Source of the DNA: Clostridium sp. Marseille-P299
GTDB lineage: Bacteria; Bacillota; Clostridia; Lachnospirales; Lachnospiraceae
DNA length: 64,000 nt
Assembly (NCBI RefSeq): GCF_900078195.1
Contig: NZ_FJVE01000004.1
Location: forward strand, 1 to 64,000
Direction: 5' to 3'
The position numbers and the translations under genes were made by a program. Under the pieces are notes generated by a model. The model had not been told where the DNA came from, ran no database searches, and worked only from the letters and a program-made list of their open reading frames with translations. Shown here piece after piece: positions 26,138 to 36,484 of this stretch (positions within the stretch are counted from its first letter, which is position 1; every line of letters starts with the position of its first letter).

Positions 26138-28180
26138 TTATAAATCTAAGTTTATTTTTTCAATTACATCTTCTTTTTTATTATTTTGTGAAATTCCATC
26201 ATCTTTCATTGGGCCTTCACTTGCTTTTCCGTCGTTAATTTCGACATCAATTCTTTCTGTCTTAGAAGCGTTATCTTCTTTTTCAGAATCCAAAACTTCT
26301 TTGTTAGAACCCATTCTCTCTTCCTGAACTTCATTATAGATACTCATGAATTCTTTTCCAGTAATTGTTTCTTTTTCAACTAGGAATGCAGCAATTTTAT
26401 CTAATACATCACGATTGCCAGCAAGCAATTCTTTTGCTTGTTCATAGCATTTCTTTAATAAGTCCATGACCTCTTTATCGATTTCTGCTGCAGTTGCATC
26501 GCCACAATTTAATACTGGTCTACCATCAAGGTAGCGATTTTCAACTGATTCCAAACCAATTAATCCAAAGCGATCAGACATACCATATTGAGTCACCATT
26601 GCTCTAGCAAGTTGAGTCGCTTTTTCAATATCATTGGATGCCCCAGTTGTTATAGAATTAAACACCAATTCTTCCGCAGCTCTACCACCGTATAGAGTAA
26701 CGATACGTGTCATTAACTCATCTTTACTCATTAGATATTTTTCTTCCTCTGGAACTTGCATTACATATCCTAAGGAACCCATAGTTCTTGGAACAATTGT
26801 AATCTTTTGAACTGGTTCTGCATGTTTCATTAATGCTGTAACTAACGCATGACCAACTTCATGATATGCAACAATCTTTTTCTCTTCTGGTCCAAGAATG
26901 CGATCTTTCTTTTCTTTACCTGCAATAACAACTTCTACAGATTCAAATAAATCATTCTGTGTTACTACAGTTCTTCCTTCTTTAACGGCTAAAATTGCAG
27001 CTTCGTTAATGATATTTGCTAAATCAGAACCTACTGCACCACTGGTTGCAAGTCCGATTGCTTCTAAGTCAACAGAATCATGCATTAATACATTTTTCGC
27101 ATGAACTTTTAAAATATCAACTCTACCTTTTAAATCTGGCTTATCTACAATGACACGACGGTCAAAACGTCCTGGACGTAAAAGCGCTTTATCAAGTACT
27201 TCTGGTCTATTTGTAGCCGCTAAAATAACAATACCTTTTGATGTATCAAAACCATCCATTTCAGATAAAAGCTGATTTAATGTCTGCTCACGTTCATCAT
27301 TGCCACCACCATAGTGGTTATCTCTACTTTTACCAATTGCATCAATTTCGTCGATGAATACGATACATGGTGCTTGGCTTTGTGCTTGTTTAAATAAATC
27401 TCGAACTCTGGATGCACCTACACCAACGAACATTTCAACGAAATCGGAACCGGATAAGGAGAAGAATGGAACTTTTGCTTCACCCGCAACTGCCTTAGCA
27501 AGCAATGTCTTACCAGTACCTGGAGGTCCTACAAGCAATGCACCCTTTGGTAGTTTTGCACCAATACGTGTATATTTACCAGGGTTGTGCAAGAAGTCAA
27601 CAAGCTCTGTTAAAGATTCTTTCGCCTCTTCTTGGCCTGCTACATCTTTAAAGGTTACACCGGTTTCTTTTTCTACATATACTTTAGCGTTGCTCTTACC
27701 AACGCCACCCATCATTCCGCCACTATTTTTAGTAATCATACGGAATATGAACCACATAACACCATAAATAAGTACGAAAGGTAATACATAAGCTAATAAA
27801 ATATCAACAATTGTTGTACTTTTATCGACAACTTGACGGTCAAGCTTAATATCCTTCTCTTTTAAGGTTTTAATTAAGTCCTCATCATTAATATATCCAG
27901 TATAATAATATTTTTTATATAGTCCGTTATCACTTTCTTCGATAGGCTCAATTACAATTCTGTCTTTCTCTAATTGTAACTCAACAGATTTTACCTTATT
28001 ATCATCAATTAAGGTTAAAAATTCTGTATATGAGATTTGTGTCAAGCTACTTTCTTTTAACTGCTGTGTCATGTATGAAAACATTAAGACAAGCATTAAA
28101 GCAGCCAACAAACAAAAGACCCAACCCTTTTTAAATGGATTGCTTTTTTTGTTATTATTTCTATTGTCTCTATTATCCAT
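26138..28180 (-). CDS. ftsH: ATP-dependent zinc metalloprotease FtsH
   Basis: A membrane-bound AAA+ protease that degrades damaged or regulatory membrane and soluble proteins. Two transmembrane helices flank a small external domain. Walker A is VGPPGTGKT, Walker [10 protein letters not shown], and the SRH region [19 protein letters not shown]. The zinc motif reads HEVGH instead of the common HEAGH; the metal ligands and catalytic Glu are intact. The tail is acidic and long. The open frame begins at 28237, but the ATG at 28180 (MDNRDNRN) has AGGGAGG five bases upstream. Length 680 aa. Confidence 0.95.
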   Translation of the reverse strand: MDNRDNRNNNKKSNPFKKGWVFCLLAALMLVLMFSYMTQQLKESSLTQISYTEFLTLIDDNKVKSVELQLEKDRIVIEPIEESDNGLYKKYYYTGYINDEDLIKTLKEKDIKLDRQVVDKSTTIVDILLAYVLPFVLIYGVMWFIFRMITKNSGGMMGGVGKSNAKVYVEKETGVTFKDVAGQEEAKESLTELVDFLHNPGKYTRIGAKLPKGALLVGPPGTGKTLLAKAVAGEAKVPFFSLSGSDFVEMFVGVGASRVRDLFKQAQSQAPCIVFIDEIDAIGKSRDNHYGGGNDEREQTLNQLLSEMDGFDTSKGIVILAATNRPEVLDKALLRPGRFDRRVIVDKPDLKGRVDILKVHAKNVLMHDSVDLEAIGLATSGAVGSDLANIINEAAILAVKEGRTVVTQNDLFESVEVVIAGKEKKDRILGPEEKKIVAYHEVGHALVTALMKHAEPVQKITIVPRTMGSLGYVMQVPEEEKYLMSKDELMTRIVTLYGGRAAEELVFNSITTGASNDIEKATQLARAMVTQYGMSDRFGLIGLESVENRYLDGRPVLNCGDATAAEIDKEVMDLLKKCYEQAKELLAGNRDVLDKIAAFLVEKETITGKEFMSIYNEVQEERMGSNKEVLDSEKEDNASKTERIDVEINDGKASEGPMKDDGISQNNKKEDVIEKINLDL

Positions 28181-28237
28181 GGGTACCTCCCTTTTTATAT
28201 TGCAAATACTAATTCTTTCGTAAATCAATATTCTCAA

Positions 28238-28426
28238 TTCTCATATAGATATTATCATTATAATGATACTTAATTCATAAATCAAGCTATTAAGTTCTGA
28301 AATTTTTGTGTCTATATTATAAACAATTCATAGTATTTTATAATTTTTTTGATGTATTGTTTTTATATGGATTATTTTTATTTTTAATTACATTATGTGC
28401 AAGTTTTACTTTTTTAAAAGTTTCAC
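28238..28426. other. AT-rich divergent gap between ftsH and pyrG
   Basis: Very AT-rich, no supported reading frame. It should hold the ftsH promoter (leftward), but no hexamer pair was convincing. Confidence 0.4.
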
Positions 28427-28455
28427 TGGATTTCTTTTAGAACAAGTAGTATAAT
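28427..28455 (+). promoter_or_regulatory. pyrG promoter (putative)
   Basis: A perfect -10 TATAAT (28450-28455) with 17 bp to a weak -35 (TGGATT, 28427-28432). The predicted start falls at about 28462, in TTTGTTTTTTT, so the transcript would begin with or just before a run of U. The -35 is poor and the call is tentative. Confidence 0.5.
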
Positions 28456-28458
28456 TGT

Positions 28459-28486
28459 CTTTGTTTTTTTAATATTACTAACAAAG
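28459..28486 (+). other. Early leader hairpin of pyrG
   Basis: CTTTGTT and AACAAAG form a 7-bp stem with a U-rich loop, right at the predicted start of transcription. It is followed by the larger terminator hairpin. Confidence 0.45.
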
Positions 28487-28492
28487 AAGTTA

Positions 28493-28567
28493 GCGTTTAA
28501 AATCTGAATTAGGCCTAGTTTAAGTGACTCTATTAGCCGGTTTGTTTAGATTTTAAATGCTTTTTTT
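28493..28567 (+). terminator. Leader terminator (attenuator) of pyrG
   Basis: GCGTTTAAAATCTGAA pairs with TTTAGATTTTAAATGC (about 16 bp with G-U pairs), and TTTTTTT follows at once. It lies between the promoter and the pyrG ribosome site, so transcription must read through it. Pyrimidine-sensitive attenuation of pyrG is known in Bacillus; the mechanism here is inferred. Confidence 0.8.
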
Positions 28568-28586
28568 ATTTTAGGAGGATGTTTTC

Positions 28587-30191
28587 ATGGGCGTTAAGTA
28601 CGTATTTGTTACTGGAGGCGTTGTCTCAGGTCTTGGAAAAGGTATCACTGCAGCTTCACTTGGCCGCTTACTAAAGGCAAGAGGTTATCATGTTACAATG
28701 CAGAAATTTGATCCTTATATTAATATTGATCCAGGTACAATGAATCCAATTCAACATGGTGAAGTTTTTGTAACAGATGATGGTGCGGAAACTGACCTTG
28801 ATTTAGGACATTATGAACGTTTTATCGATGAGAGTTTAACCAAACAGTCCAATGTAACTACAGGAAAAATCTATTGGTCGGTTCTCTCCAAGGAACGACG
28901 TGGTGATTTTGGCGGTGGTACTGTTCAGGTAATTCCGCATATTACAAATGAAATTAAAAACCGTTTTTATCGTAATGATGGTTGTGATGAAACTCAAATT
29001 GCAATTATTGAAGTTGGTGGAACCGTAGGTGATATCGAAAGTCAACCATTCTTAGAGGCTATAAGACAATTTCAGCATGATATCGGTCATGAAAATGCAA
29101 TTTTAATTCACGTTACTTTAATTCCGTATTTAAAAGCCTCCGGTGAAATGAAAACGAAACCTACACAAGCAAGCGTTAAAGATTTGCAAGGTATGGGAAT
29201 TCGCCCAGATATCATTATGTGTCGTACAGAATATCCTTTAGAGCCAGGTATTCGTGATAAAATTGCACTATTTTGTAATGTGCCTAGTAGGCATGTATTA
29301 CAGAATTTAGATGCTGAAACTTTATATGAAGTTCCACTCATGATGGAAGAGGAACATTTAGCCGATGTTGCTTGTGAATGTCTACACTTAGATTGTCCTG
29401 CTCCGGATCTTAGCGATTGGGAAAGCATGGTTCATGCCCTTAAAAACCCAACCAGAGAAGTTACCGTAGCTTTGGTAGGCAAGTATACGCAATTACACGA
29501 CGCTTATCTTAGTGTAGCTGAATCTTTACGTCACGGTGCTGTTGCACACAATGCTTCTATTAAAATCAAATGGGTTCCTTCCGAATCCGTTACTAGCGAA
29601 ACGGTAGATGAATTATTATCGGATGTCAGTGGTGTTTTAGTACCTGGTGGTTTTGGTGATCGCGGTATTGAAGGTAAAATACTTGCAATTAAGTATGCAA
29701 GAGAAAATAACATTCCATTCTTAGGTATTTGTCTTGGTATGCAGCTTGCTCTCGTTGAGGTAGCAAGACATATGCTTGGGTTTACCGATGCTCATAGTGC
29801 TGAGCTAGATCCTAGTACAACGCATCCTATCATCCATTTAATGCCTGAACAAGATGGTATTGAGGATATTGGCGGAACTTTAAGACTTGGATCTTATCCT
29901 TGTATTTTAGATAAAGATAGTAAAGCATATGAAATGTATGGAACTGATATTATTAAGGAAAGACACCGCCATCGTTATGAAGTAAATAATTACTACCGTG
30001 AAGATTTTAAACGTTGTGGGGTAAAATTATCAGGTTTATCTCCAGATGGAAGAATCGTTGAAATGATTGAATTATCAGACCATCCTTGGTTTGTTGCAAC
30101 ACAAGCTCATCCAGAGTTTAAATCAAGACCAAATCGCCCACATCCTTTATTTAAAGGGTTTGTTGGTGCGGCACTTGATTGTACTAGATAA
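28587..30191 (+). CDS. pyrG: CTP synthase
   Basis: Makes CTP from UTP, ATP and glutamine. The N-terminal synthase domain has [20 protein letters not shown] and the [17 protein letters not shown] motif. The C-terminal class I glutaminase domain has the nucleophile elbow [13 protein letters not shown] with Cys and the His-Glu pair near [10 protein letters not shown]. The length of 534 aa is normal. AGGAGG lies 8 bp before the ATG. The only plus-strand gene in the window, converging on lspA across a two-way terminator. Confidence 0.97.
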   Translation: MGVKYVFVTGGVVSGLGKGITAASLGRLLKARGYHVTMQKFDPYINIDPGTMNPIQHGEVFVTDDGAETDLDLGHYERFIDESLTKQSNVTTGKIYWSVLSKERRGDFGGGTVQVIPHITNEIKNRFYRNDGCDETQIAIIEVGGTVGDIESQPFLEAIRQFQHDIGHENAILIHVTLIPYLKASGEMKTKPTQASVKDLQGMGIRPDIIMCRTEYPLEPGIRDKIALFCNVPSRHVLQNLDAETLYEVPLMMEEEHLADVACECLHLDCPAPDLSDWESMVHALKNPTREVTVALVGKYTQLHDAYLSVAESLRHGAVAHNASIKIKWVPSESVTSETVDELLSDVSGVLVPGGFGDRGIEGKILAIKYARENNIPFLGICLGMQLALVEVARHMLGFTDAHSAELDPSTTHPIIHLMPEQDGIEDIGGTLRLGSYPCILDKDSKAYEMYGTDIIKERHRHRYEVNNYYREDFKRCGVKLSGLSPDGRIVEMIELSDHPWFVATQAHPEFKSRPNRPHPLFKGFVGAALDCTR

Positions 30192-30328
30192 TTAGAAATT
30201 TTGAATTAACTTAAATAGTGGATATTTATTAATGAGAGATAATACAATATTCTTACATGCAATAGGTCATTCTAAAATATAAATGTATAACAAATTGTTA
30301 GTTTTGGCTTATCAGCTTTTATAAATAC

Positions 30329-30401
30329 AGGTTGTTATAAATGATTTCTATGTATCAACTATTACTTAGGATTAACATAGATCCCCCATTTATAACAACC
30401 T
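30329..30401. terminator. Convergent terminator between pyrG and lspA
   Basis: AGGTTGTTATAAATG pairs with CATTTATAACAACCT, with a second inner stem (TTTCTATGT / ACATAGAT). The plus strand continues TTTATAATTT. It serves pyrG and probably also the leftward-to-lower traffic from lspA. Confidence 0.85.
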
Positions 30402-30408
30402 TTATAAT

Positions 30409-30855
30409 TTAGTTTCCTTTACAAATAGAAATAATTAAAACTAAAAAACACCCTAGAAATATAAACAAATCAGATATATTGAAAATTACTTTCTTTAAAA
30501 AAGAAAAACTAAAGTAATCAACTACATACCCACGTTTGATTCGGTCATACAGGTTATTTGCAGCTCCACCAACAATACATGAAATTGCAAATTTAAGTAC
30601 TTCTTTTCTTCTTTGAGGTAATAATATAACAAAAAATATAAGTACCATTCCAAAGAGTATGCCAGAAATTGTGACAACAGTCTCTTTTCTATCCTCTAGG
30701 AAATTAAGAAATGCGCCTTTGTTATAATATTTTGTGACAATGATTTTTCCATTAAGAATTTCTTCATCGGCCCCAAGTTTTTTATTCTTTTCAATATAAT
30801 CTTTGATAAAATAATCTGCCAAAAAGATTACCACTACCAAAATCAGATAAATCAT
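30409..30855 (-). CDS. lspA: Lipoprotein signal peptidase LspA
   Basis: A membrane aspartyl protease that removes signal peptides from prolipoproteins. Four hydrophobic segments are seen. Motifs in order: a first-helix Asp, NKGAFLNFL, GGAANNLYDRIKRGYVVDYFSF and IFNISDLF; the two catalytic Asp residues lie in VVDYF and NISD. At 148 aa the size is normal, though the family NxGAAF motif is altered to NKGAFL. GGAGG precedes the start closely. It flanks the glycosylation island. Confidence 0.9.
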   Translation of the reverse strand: MIYLILVVVIFLADYFIKDYIEKNKKLGADEEILNGKIIVTKYYNKGAFLNFLEDRKETVVTISGILFGMVLIFFVILLPQRRKEVLKFAISCIVGGAANNLYDRIKRGYVVDYFSFSFLKKVIFNISDLFIFLGCFLVLIISICKGN

Positions 30856-30883
30856 ATGACCTCCTCTTTTCTAGAAACCCATA

Positions 30884-31412
30884 TCATGCTTCAACTGCCA
30901 TAGCACAGGGGACATAATTTAGCAACATTTCCTTCGCTTCTGACATTTTTACATTACGTAAGGATGGATAGTGAATGCATACCTTATCACATTCCTCTAA
31001 TTGCTGTAATCGTTTTTTTATCCTAGTATATTCAGGATCATAAAACAATTTTACATTCTCATACTCTAGTAATGCCGTCATTTTAGAGAATGCACAAGAG
31101 AGCTTTAATATATTCATATCGCTTTCATAAATTTCGATGTTAGCATCTGGCGCTAAATTTAAAAGCTCTCTAATATGATAACCCAATCCATACCCATAAA
31201 CAATATATGTATTTACTTTCTCACTATACCATTTTTTTGCCTGTAAAAATGCTTCTTTTCCTATAATATGATTCGAATGCATATAAAACTTTGTGCCGTT
31301 CGCATCTTTTGCTCCAATTGTCATTGCACCTGATGTTGTAAACTCCAGCTTTCTCTGTTTGTGTCACCAATTCTCTATTTTGCTCAAATATCTTTTGTAT
31401 TGTACCTAACAT
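30884..31412 (-). pseudogene. Broken DUF115/MptE-like (Maf-type) gene
   Basis: Two overlapping minus-strand frames look like one protein interrupted by a frameshift near 31340-31365. The first part starts MLGTIQKIFEQ at 31412, and the second runs through TSGAMTIGAKDANG, YIVYGYGLGYHIRELL and IEIYESDMNILKL to 30884. The second resembles the nucleotide-binding N-terminal region of DUF115/motility-associated-factor proteins, which modify flagellin in other bacteria. At about 180 aa in total it is also much shorter than that family. Neither the ATG at 31324 nor any nearby start has a good ribosome site. A sequencing error could also explain the shift. Confidence 0.65.
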
Positions 31413-31420
31413 AGTTTGAC

Positions 31421-32440
31421 TCACCCCTCTATCATCCATTCGTCAGCTAATTTTCTATAGAGTTCTTCCTGCGTTATATCACCAAGCATATGATAACAAT
31501 CTGCTAAACGATTTAACGGATAATCTCCACCATAATGTATGTTTAAGTCTGGAGTTGTTTCATAGGCTGCATTATAGTACCACAACGATGCTTCTATGTA
31601 ATCATTCGCTAAGTAATAGTACTCTCCAAGTTGATAACATATTTCAGAAGAGGCCTCGTTTAATGCTACGTTTTTTAAACATACTTTGAAAAATTCGTGA
31701 AAATCATGGCGAGCTAAGCAAGCCTTTGCAATTACACATTGATATTTCTTTATTTCATCGATATCTGTTTCTTTCTCCATTATTTCTAAAAAGTAGGGCT
31801 CTGCTTCTTTAAAATCTTCAACGTCACCAGCAATATATAATTCTCTTGCGTACATACCGTTTAGTTTTTTTGATAACATTTTATGTTTTTTAATCGCTTC
31901 TTTATATATATGAAAGTCTCGTTTTACATGATTGCTGGTAGGCATGTGAATGATTTCAATATCGCTATCAAAAATTACTGGTTCGAGCGACACCATTTCA
32001 TGCAACGGATCTACCCATAAAAATGTCCTTAGTCGTTTATAAAGCTTCGGACGATATTCCGCATCGTAATTATATGTTGTATTATGTAGGAGCTGATTTG
32101 TGTATAACATTTGAACAATATCAAATTCTGGTATCAATGTCTCTTTTAAAATTAAAAATTTCTTTATATTTTCTTCATCAATGACCTCATCTGCATCCGC
32201 CACATAAATATAATCCTTTGTTGCTTTTGAAAAGGAAAAATTTCTAGCTGCTGCAAAATCATTGACCCATTCAAAATCGTAAACATTATTTGTGTACTTT
32301 TTTGCTATTTCTTTCGTATTATCACTAGATCCAGTATCTACGATAATAATTTCATCTACAATTGTTTGCAAACATTGTAGGCATCTTTCAAGCACTTGTT
32401 CTTCATTTTTCACAATTAAACATGCACTAATGCTTACCAT
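31421..32440 (-). CDS. Family 2 glycosyltransferase with TPR tail (distal copy)
   Basis: A cytosolic GT-A fold enzyme. The N-terminus SACLIVKNEEQVLERCLQ leads to IVDTGSSDNT and the metal-binding DADE motif (YVADADEVID). The C-terminal half is helix-rich with TPR-like repeats (EICYQLGEYYYLANDYIEASLWYYNAA). It is clearly paralogous to the enzyme at 45482-46534, so two related copies bound the island. The sugar and acceptor are not known; transfer to flagellin or to a growing glycan is likely. The stop overlaps the start of the downstream broken gene. Confidence 0.85.
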   Translation of the reverse strand: MVSISACLIVKNEEQVLERCLQCLQTIVDEIIIVDTGSSDNTKEIAKKYTNNVYDFEWVNDFAAARNFSFSKATKDYIYVADADEVIDEENIKKFLILKETLIPEFDIVQMLYTNQLLHNTTYNYDAEYRPKLYKRLRTFLWVDPLHEMVSLEPVIFDSDIEIIHMPTSNHVKRDFHIYKEAIKKHKMLSKKLNGMYARELYIAGDVEDFKEAEPYFLEIMEKETDIDEIKKYQCVIAKACLARHDFHEFFKVCLKNVALNEASSEICYQLGEYYYLANDYIEASLWYYNAAYETTPDLNIHYGGDYPLNRLADCYHMLGDITQEELYRKLADEWMIEG

Positions 32441-32802
32441 AATACCACTCCCTTTTTATCGATATGTTCATTTTTTACACAAAAGAAAAATAGAACCAGC
32501 CTCGCAACTGGTTCTTTTAATAATTACATTGAATTAACATGTCTATTAATCACTTTTTTCAGATATGAACAATTTAGTGGTACGTTTTATAAAAATCAAT
32601 CTTGGTTTAAAACACCACTCTTAATCTTTAAGCGAATACAGGGTATAACCTAAGTTCTAAGATTAAGCTGCTCATATTACACCTTTGAACCATATCCGTT
32701 GACTTCTAATTTTTTACTGAGTAGTTAATTTATACCACTTATTTGCAAATTCGTCAATGTATTTTTCTATATGTAAAATTTAACGTTATATTTTTAAACT
32801 GA
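32441..32802. other. Gap between GT gene and secreted-protein gene
   Basis: AT-rich, no supported reading frame. It holds the stem-loop at 32492-32515 and the upstream region of the GT gene. No clear promoter is seen. Confidence 0.4.
32485..32520. terminator. Stem-loop with T-tracts on both sides
   Basis: AGAACCAG / CTGGTTCT with an 8-nt loop; on the minus strand TATTTTTCTTTT follows. It may end the secreted-protein transcript before the GT gene. Confidence 0.65.
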
Positions 32803-34290
32803 TTACTGAGTTACACTTTCATTTTTAACCTTTGGCAAACTTACTTGCTCTGCTTTTGAAACGACTCTAAATTCAATTTCTTCAGTCTTTGAATCTTCAT
32901 TTATTTGAGATAAACGATAAATAATGATTCTATTTTCTTTTAAGATATCTTCATATTTATAATTGTAAATATAGGTACTTCTTGGGTTTACCACTGCCGT
33001 ACCTTCATTATTATATGTAGCTTCTTTTACCGTTTTCCAATAGATATCTTTATTTTTAATAATCTTTTCCTCATCCAATGCATTGTTTGTCATGATACTT
33101 TCATCTGTTTTATCAATTATCGCTACATCAAATGAATACTTTGAACTATTTGTAATTGTTAAACCACTATTTTCATCATTATCTGTTTTGTAACTAAACG
33201 CTAGTAAATCATTATCAGCATCTGTATCATCAAGGCTTGCAAGTTCCTTGGCATCTCCAGTAGATAGTAAAATAATTGCTCTTTCCTTAGATGCTACCTT
33301 CTTATTATTTGCTGCAATTCTTACATTGACTGTAAAATCAGTGTTTGCACTATAAGAAACTTTGGTGTTTATATCTGGGCTAGTGTAGTTTGTATAAAGG
33401 TCAAATAATGTAATGATACCAACTTTTCCTTTCGCATCACCATGGGCTTGGCTTACATCAATCCAATCACCATTATTTACTTGATACTCCATTCCACTCT
33501 TTAATCCTAGTGTATATGTTTTTTGATTTACCTTTATGCTAGGTTCTCTTGTTATACGAGATATTGTTACTTTGCTTTCTTTGGATGCTCGATTTCCATC
33601 GGTTACATAAACGTCATCTTTTAATGTAAGGGTTGTTGAATCTACTGCCTTAGTTCTAAAATATAGTGCTGCTCCTTTACTTATATAACTATTTAAAGTC
33701 AATGTATCGTAGTTATACCACTTACCAGTAGTACCTTTTTTCCACTCAATCTTTGATAGGTCGGTAAATTGCGTAAGTGTATCTCCTTTACCGATTGTAA
33801 AGTATACATAGCCACTATCTATTGCCGTAAAACTATTATCAGGGGTTAGCTTTGTTATTGCTGCCGTATCTTTAGATATCAAAATCGTATCAATGCCACT
33901 ATAATACGCTTTCAATGTACCTTCTTCTGCATTCAATTGTATTGGATATATGGTGGCCTTTTCTGCGTCACTCTTTATGTATAGAATGACCTCTGACTTT
34001 TTCATCCATGAGATATCAATAACTGCAGTTTTCTTACTTCCTTCTGCCTCCGTAGTTACGCTTTCCCACTCTGTCTTGCTTGGATATTTTGTGTCTATTT
34101 TATCGGTAAAATAGATTATATTTGCTTGGTAATCTGAACTTACAGTTACACTTTCGCTGTCATAGTTTACTGTAATGTCTGTGATTCCAATATCCGTAGC
34201 CGTAGCTTTTACGACTTTTGATGTCTTGAGGACACCAATTATGATTGTTAATACAAGACAAAGAGAGAGAATTTTCTTGATGTGCTTCAA
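32803..34290 (-). CDS. Secreted protein of unknown function
   Basis: A 495-aa protein with a signal peptide (KHIKKILSLCLVLTIIIGVL, probable cleavage near KVVKA/TATD). The rest is beta-rich and rich in T, S, D and K, with several stretches of similar pattern (for example EWKKGTTGKWYNYDTLTLNS and EYQVNNGDWIDVSQ), as in repeated Ig-like or surface-adhesin domains. No sorting motif or catalytic residue is seen. The start is TTG, with GGGAGG 8 bp before it. It stands alone inside the glycosylation island; whether it is a glycoprotein or a surface protein is open. Confidence 0.7.
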   Translation of the reverse strand: MKHIKKILSLCLVLTIIIGVLKTSKVVKATATDIGITDITVNYDSESVTVSSDYQANIIYFTDKIDTKYPSKTEWESVTTEAEGSKKTAVIDISWMKKSEVILYIKSDAEKATIYPIQLNAEEGTLKAYYSGIDTILISKDTAAITKLTPDNSFTAIDSGYVYFTIGKGDTLTQFTDLSKIEWKKGTTGKWYNYDTLTLNSYISKGAALYFRTKAVDSTTLTLKDDVYVTDGNRASKESKVTISRITREPSIKVNQKTYTLGLKSGMEYQVNNGDWIDVSQAHGDAKGKVGIITLFDLYTNYTSPDINTKVSYSANTDFTVNVRIAANNKKVASKERAIILLSTGDAKELASLDDTDADNDLLAFSYKTDNDENSGLTITNSSKYSFDVAIIDKTDESIMTNNALDEEKIIKNKDIYWKTVKEATYNNEGTAVVNPRSTYIYNYKYEDILKENRIIIYRLSQINEDSKTEEIEFRVVSKAEQVSLPKVKNESVTQ

Positions 34291-34471
34291 ATTATTTTCC
34301 TCCCTGTTTCCTTACGTTCCATGCGGTGTCAAAGTAAGTGAAAGAACTGGCCGTACCAAGGGGCAGATCTTGAGTTGTATGTCACGTTACTTTTATTTAC
34401 ATTGGGTATATCGGAAGGTTTTGGGAGGAAGTTTAGCTTGTTATTACAAATATTTCTTTTTCTTTTATAAG

Positions 34472-35281
34472 CTATTTGTGATTTTTTATAATAAATAATG
34501 GGCGTTTATAAAACTCACTATTTAAATTCATAGAAAAATCATTAATAAACTTTTGTAATTGTTCTTTTGTAGATTTAACTGGAACATTAATATACTCTTT
34601 TTTAATGTTGTGATATAATCCTATATTAACTATCTCATATCCACTTTGTAAGAATATATCTTTTTGGTATTCAATCATTTCAGATATGTGATCAGGAGAA
34701 ACAATTGGTGTACTTTTATTTCCACCCCAATTATAACCTATCTGAAAAACGATGATATCACACTTTTCTTTGCATTTCTTTAGGTACGTAATAATATAAT
34801 TTTTTAATTCATTAGCATTTCCTACTCGACTATTTTCAAAATCCACTCCACTATGATGCAACACATTCATATTAAAAGCTATATCTAAGTTTGGTAACTT
34901 ATCTATATTCTCCAAACCTGCTGATTCATTTATAACCTTTACATTATCAATATGGAACATATCACAAATCATCTTTATAAAATTTGCATTATTCTCATTT
35001 ATTTCAATTGCCACAAAATTACTTTGTTTATTTTCCATTGCAAAATCAAGACAAAAACGACCAGTATTTGCACCTATATCTCCAACTATAGCTCCAATAG
35101 GAAATGTAATATTTTCTTTTATAAACTGATATCTTTTACTATCACCACGCCAATTCTCATCTTTTAATGCAGTTATCCCTAATTCTCTTGTTATAAAATT
35201 CGGAAAGTTTTGATAATTTGAGTGCTTACTCCCATCACTATAATAGTTTATAATCTTATCTTTCATTTCATGAGTTATCAT
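34472..35281 (-). CDS. Class I SAM-dependent methyltransferase
   Basis: The SAM-binding motif I reads VGDIGANTGRFCLDFA (about residue 65), followed by an acidic residue at the end of strand 2 (FVAIEINENN) and NMNVLHHSG. The length is 269 aa. The start overlaps the stop of the ATP-grasp gene (TAATG), so the two are translationally coupled. The substrate is unknown; a sugar, amino or acyl group on the flagellar glycan is plausible. The local base composition is more AT-rich than in the housekeeping genes. Confidence 0.8.
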   Translation of the reverse strand: MITHEMKDKIINYYSDGSKHSNYQNFPNFITRELGITALKDENWRGDSKRYQFIKENITFPIGAIVGDIGANTGRFCLDFAMENKQSNFVAIEINENNANFIKMICDMFHIDNVKVINESAGLENIDKLPNLDIAFNMNVLHHSGVDFENSRVGNANELKNYIITYLKKCKEKCDIIVFQIGYNWGGNKSTPIVSPDHISEMIEYQKDIFLQSGYEIVNIGLYHNIKKEYINVPVKSTKEQLQKFINDFSMNLNSEFYKRPLFIIKNHK

Positions 35282-36372
35282 TATATTCCCTCTTTAAATA
35301 GTTTTTCTGTATCTTTTCTATGATATATATCGTAATTTAATATTTCTTTCTGGTCTTTTTTTAATTTTCTATCATCATACCCATAATACATATTTCTATT
35401 ATTACTAGAAATCCCATTTTTCCAAAAGTAATAAATGTTATTCTTTATTGTTCCTTTATCTACTTCAACATCAAATCCCATATCCATTAGATATTCCTCA
35501 AAAAAAGGTACATTTGCATCAACAAATAATTGAGAAGGACCCCACAATCTTGGATTTGCTTCTATCATATAATATTTATCATTGGATTTTTTTAGCTCTA
35601 CCATTACCAATCCCTTAAAATCTTCTAATAAAAACATTTCTGCATACGCTTTACAAATTTCTGTTTTATGTAAATTACTACTTACTGCTAAGCAGATTGA
35701 ACCTCCTGCTTCTTGTTGAATCAGGTTTTTTTGAGAAAAACAATCATAAGAACCATCTTTCTTAAAGTAATAAAGCAAATACCAGCTTTCTCCAATTATG
35801 TATTGTTCAATTGACCAATCTTTATCATTAACATTTACTAAACGATAATAGTCTTCTTTATTTTCTAGTAAAATTGGCTTACCCATATAAGATTCATAGG
35901 TTCTAGGTTTTAATATACATGGAAATATCGCATTCTCAATCGTTTTATAACTTTCAGGTACCACTAGCTTATATTTCCTACATAATTCATAAAATGAACT
36001 TTTATCAGATATAGTACAATAAAGTTCTTTATTTACTAATGGTATATGAATATTATGTTTTCTAAATTTATCTACATTGGAAATTAAATATCTGTTTAGA
36101 TATTCAGTACTTGGTAACACAAATAAATCTTCCTTATTATATTTATCTTTAATAGTTAAGATTATAGATACTAGATTAGAAAGCTCCTTGCTTTTTCGCG
36201 TATATGCAACATGTTCTTTATATTGTGTTCTAAAAATAGGGTCTTGTTCGCTAGATGCAATAATATAAAAAGGAATATCATTCTCCATACACACTCGAAT
36301 AAATGCAATTATTGCACGCAAATTATATCCTGATAAAATAATAATTGCTTTAGTATTATTAAAATCATGCAT
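35281..36372 (-). CDS. ATP-grasp enzyme
   Basis: An ATP-grasp ligase-type protein. The N-terminal AIIILSGYNLRAIIAFIRVC looks like a Rossmann pre-ATP-grasp domain. Central ISDKSSFYELCRKYKLVVPESY and FPCILKPRTYESYMGKPIL fit the ATP-binding lobe. GLVMVELKKSNDKYYMIEANPRLWGPSQL is the metal-binding core (E and N). Such enzymes join a carboxylate to an amine or thiol. The start is either ATG at 36372 or TTG at 36387; neither has a strong ribosome site. Its stop overlaps the start of the methyltransferase gene. Confidence 0.78.
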   Translation of the reverse strand: MHDFNNTKAIIILSGYNLRAIIAFIRVCMENDIPFYIIASSEQDPIFRTQYKEHVAYTRKSKELSNLVSIILTIKDKYNKEDLFVLPSTEYLNRYLISNVDKFRKHNIHIPLVNKELYCTISDKSSFYELCRKYKLVVPESYKTIENAIFPCILKPRTYESYMGKPILLENKEDYYRLVNVNDKDWSIEQYIIGESWYLLYYFKKDGSYDCFSQKNLIQQEAGGSICLAVSSNLHKTEICKAYAEMFLLEDFKGLVMVELKKSNDKYYMIEANPRLWGPSQLFVDANVPFFEEYLMDMGFDVEVDKGTIKNNIYYFWKNGISSNNRNMYYGYDDRKLKKDQKEILNYDIYHRKDTEKLFKEGI

Positions 36373-36484
36373 ATTTTTCACAACCAATTTAAATTATTAA
36401 CTAAATCATATTTTTCACACTTATGAATTTATGCTAATGTCCTCTCGTTATTTTTTAATATCTTTAATAAAAAGCTATCGTTTT

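Noticed and set aside
27354-27767. A 137-aa plus-strand reading frame opposite ftsH
   Set aside because: It is the mirror of the conserved AAA+ domain coding sequence; no supporting motif.
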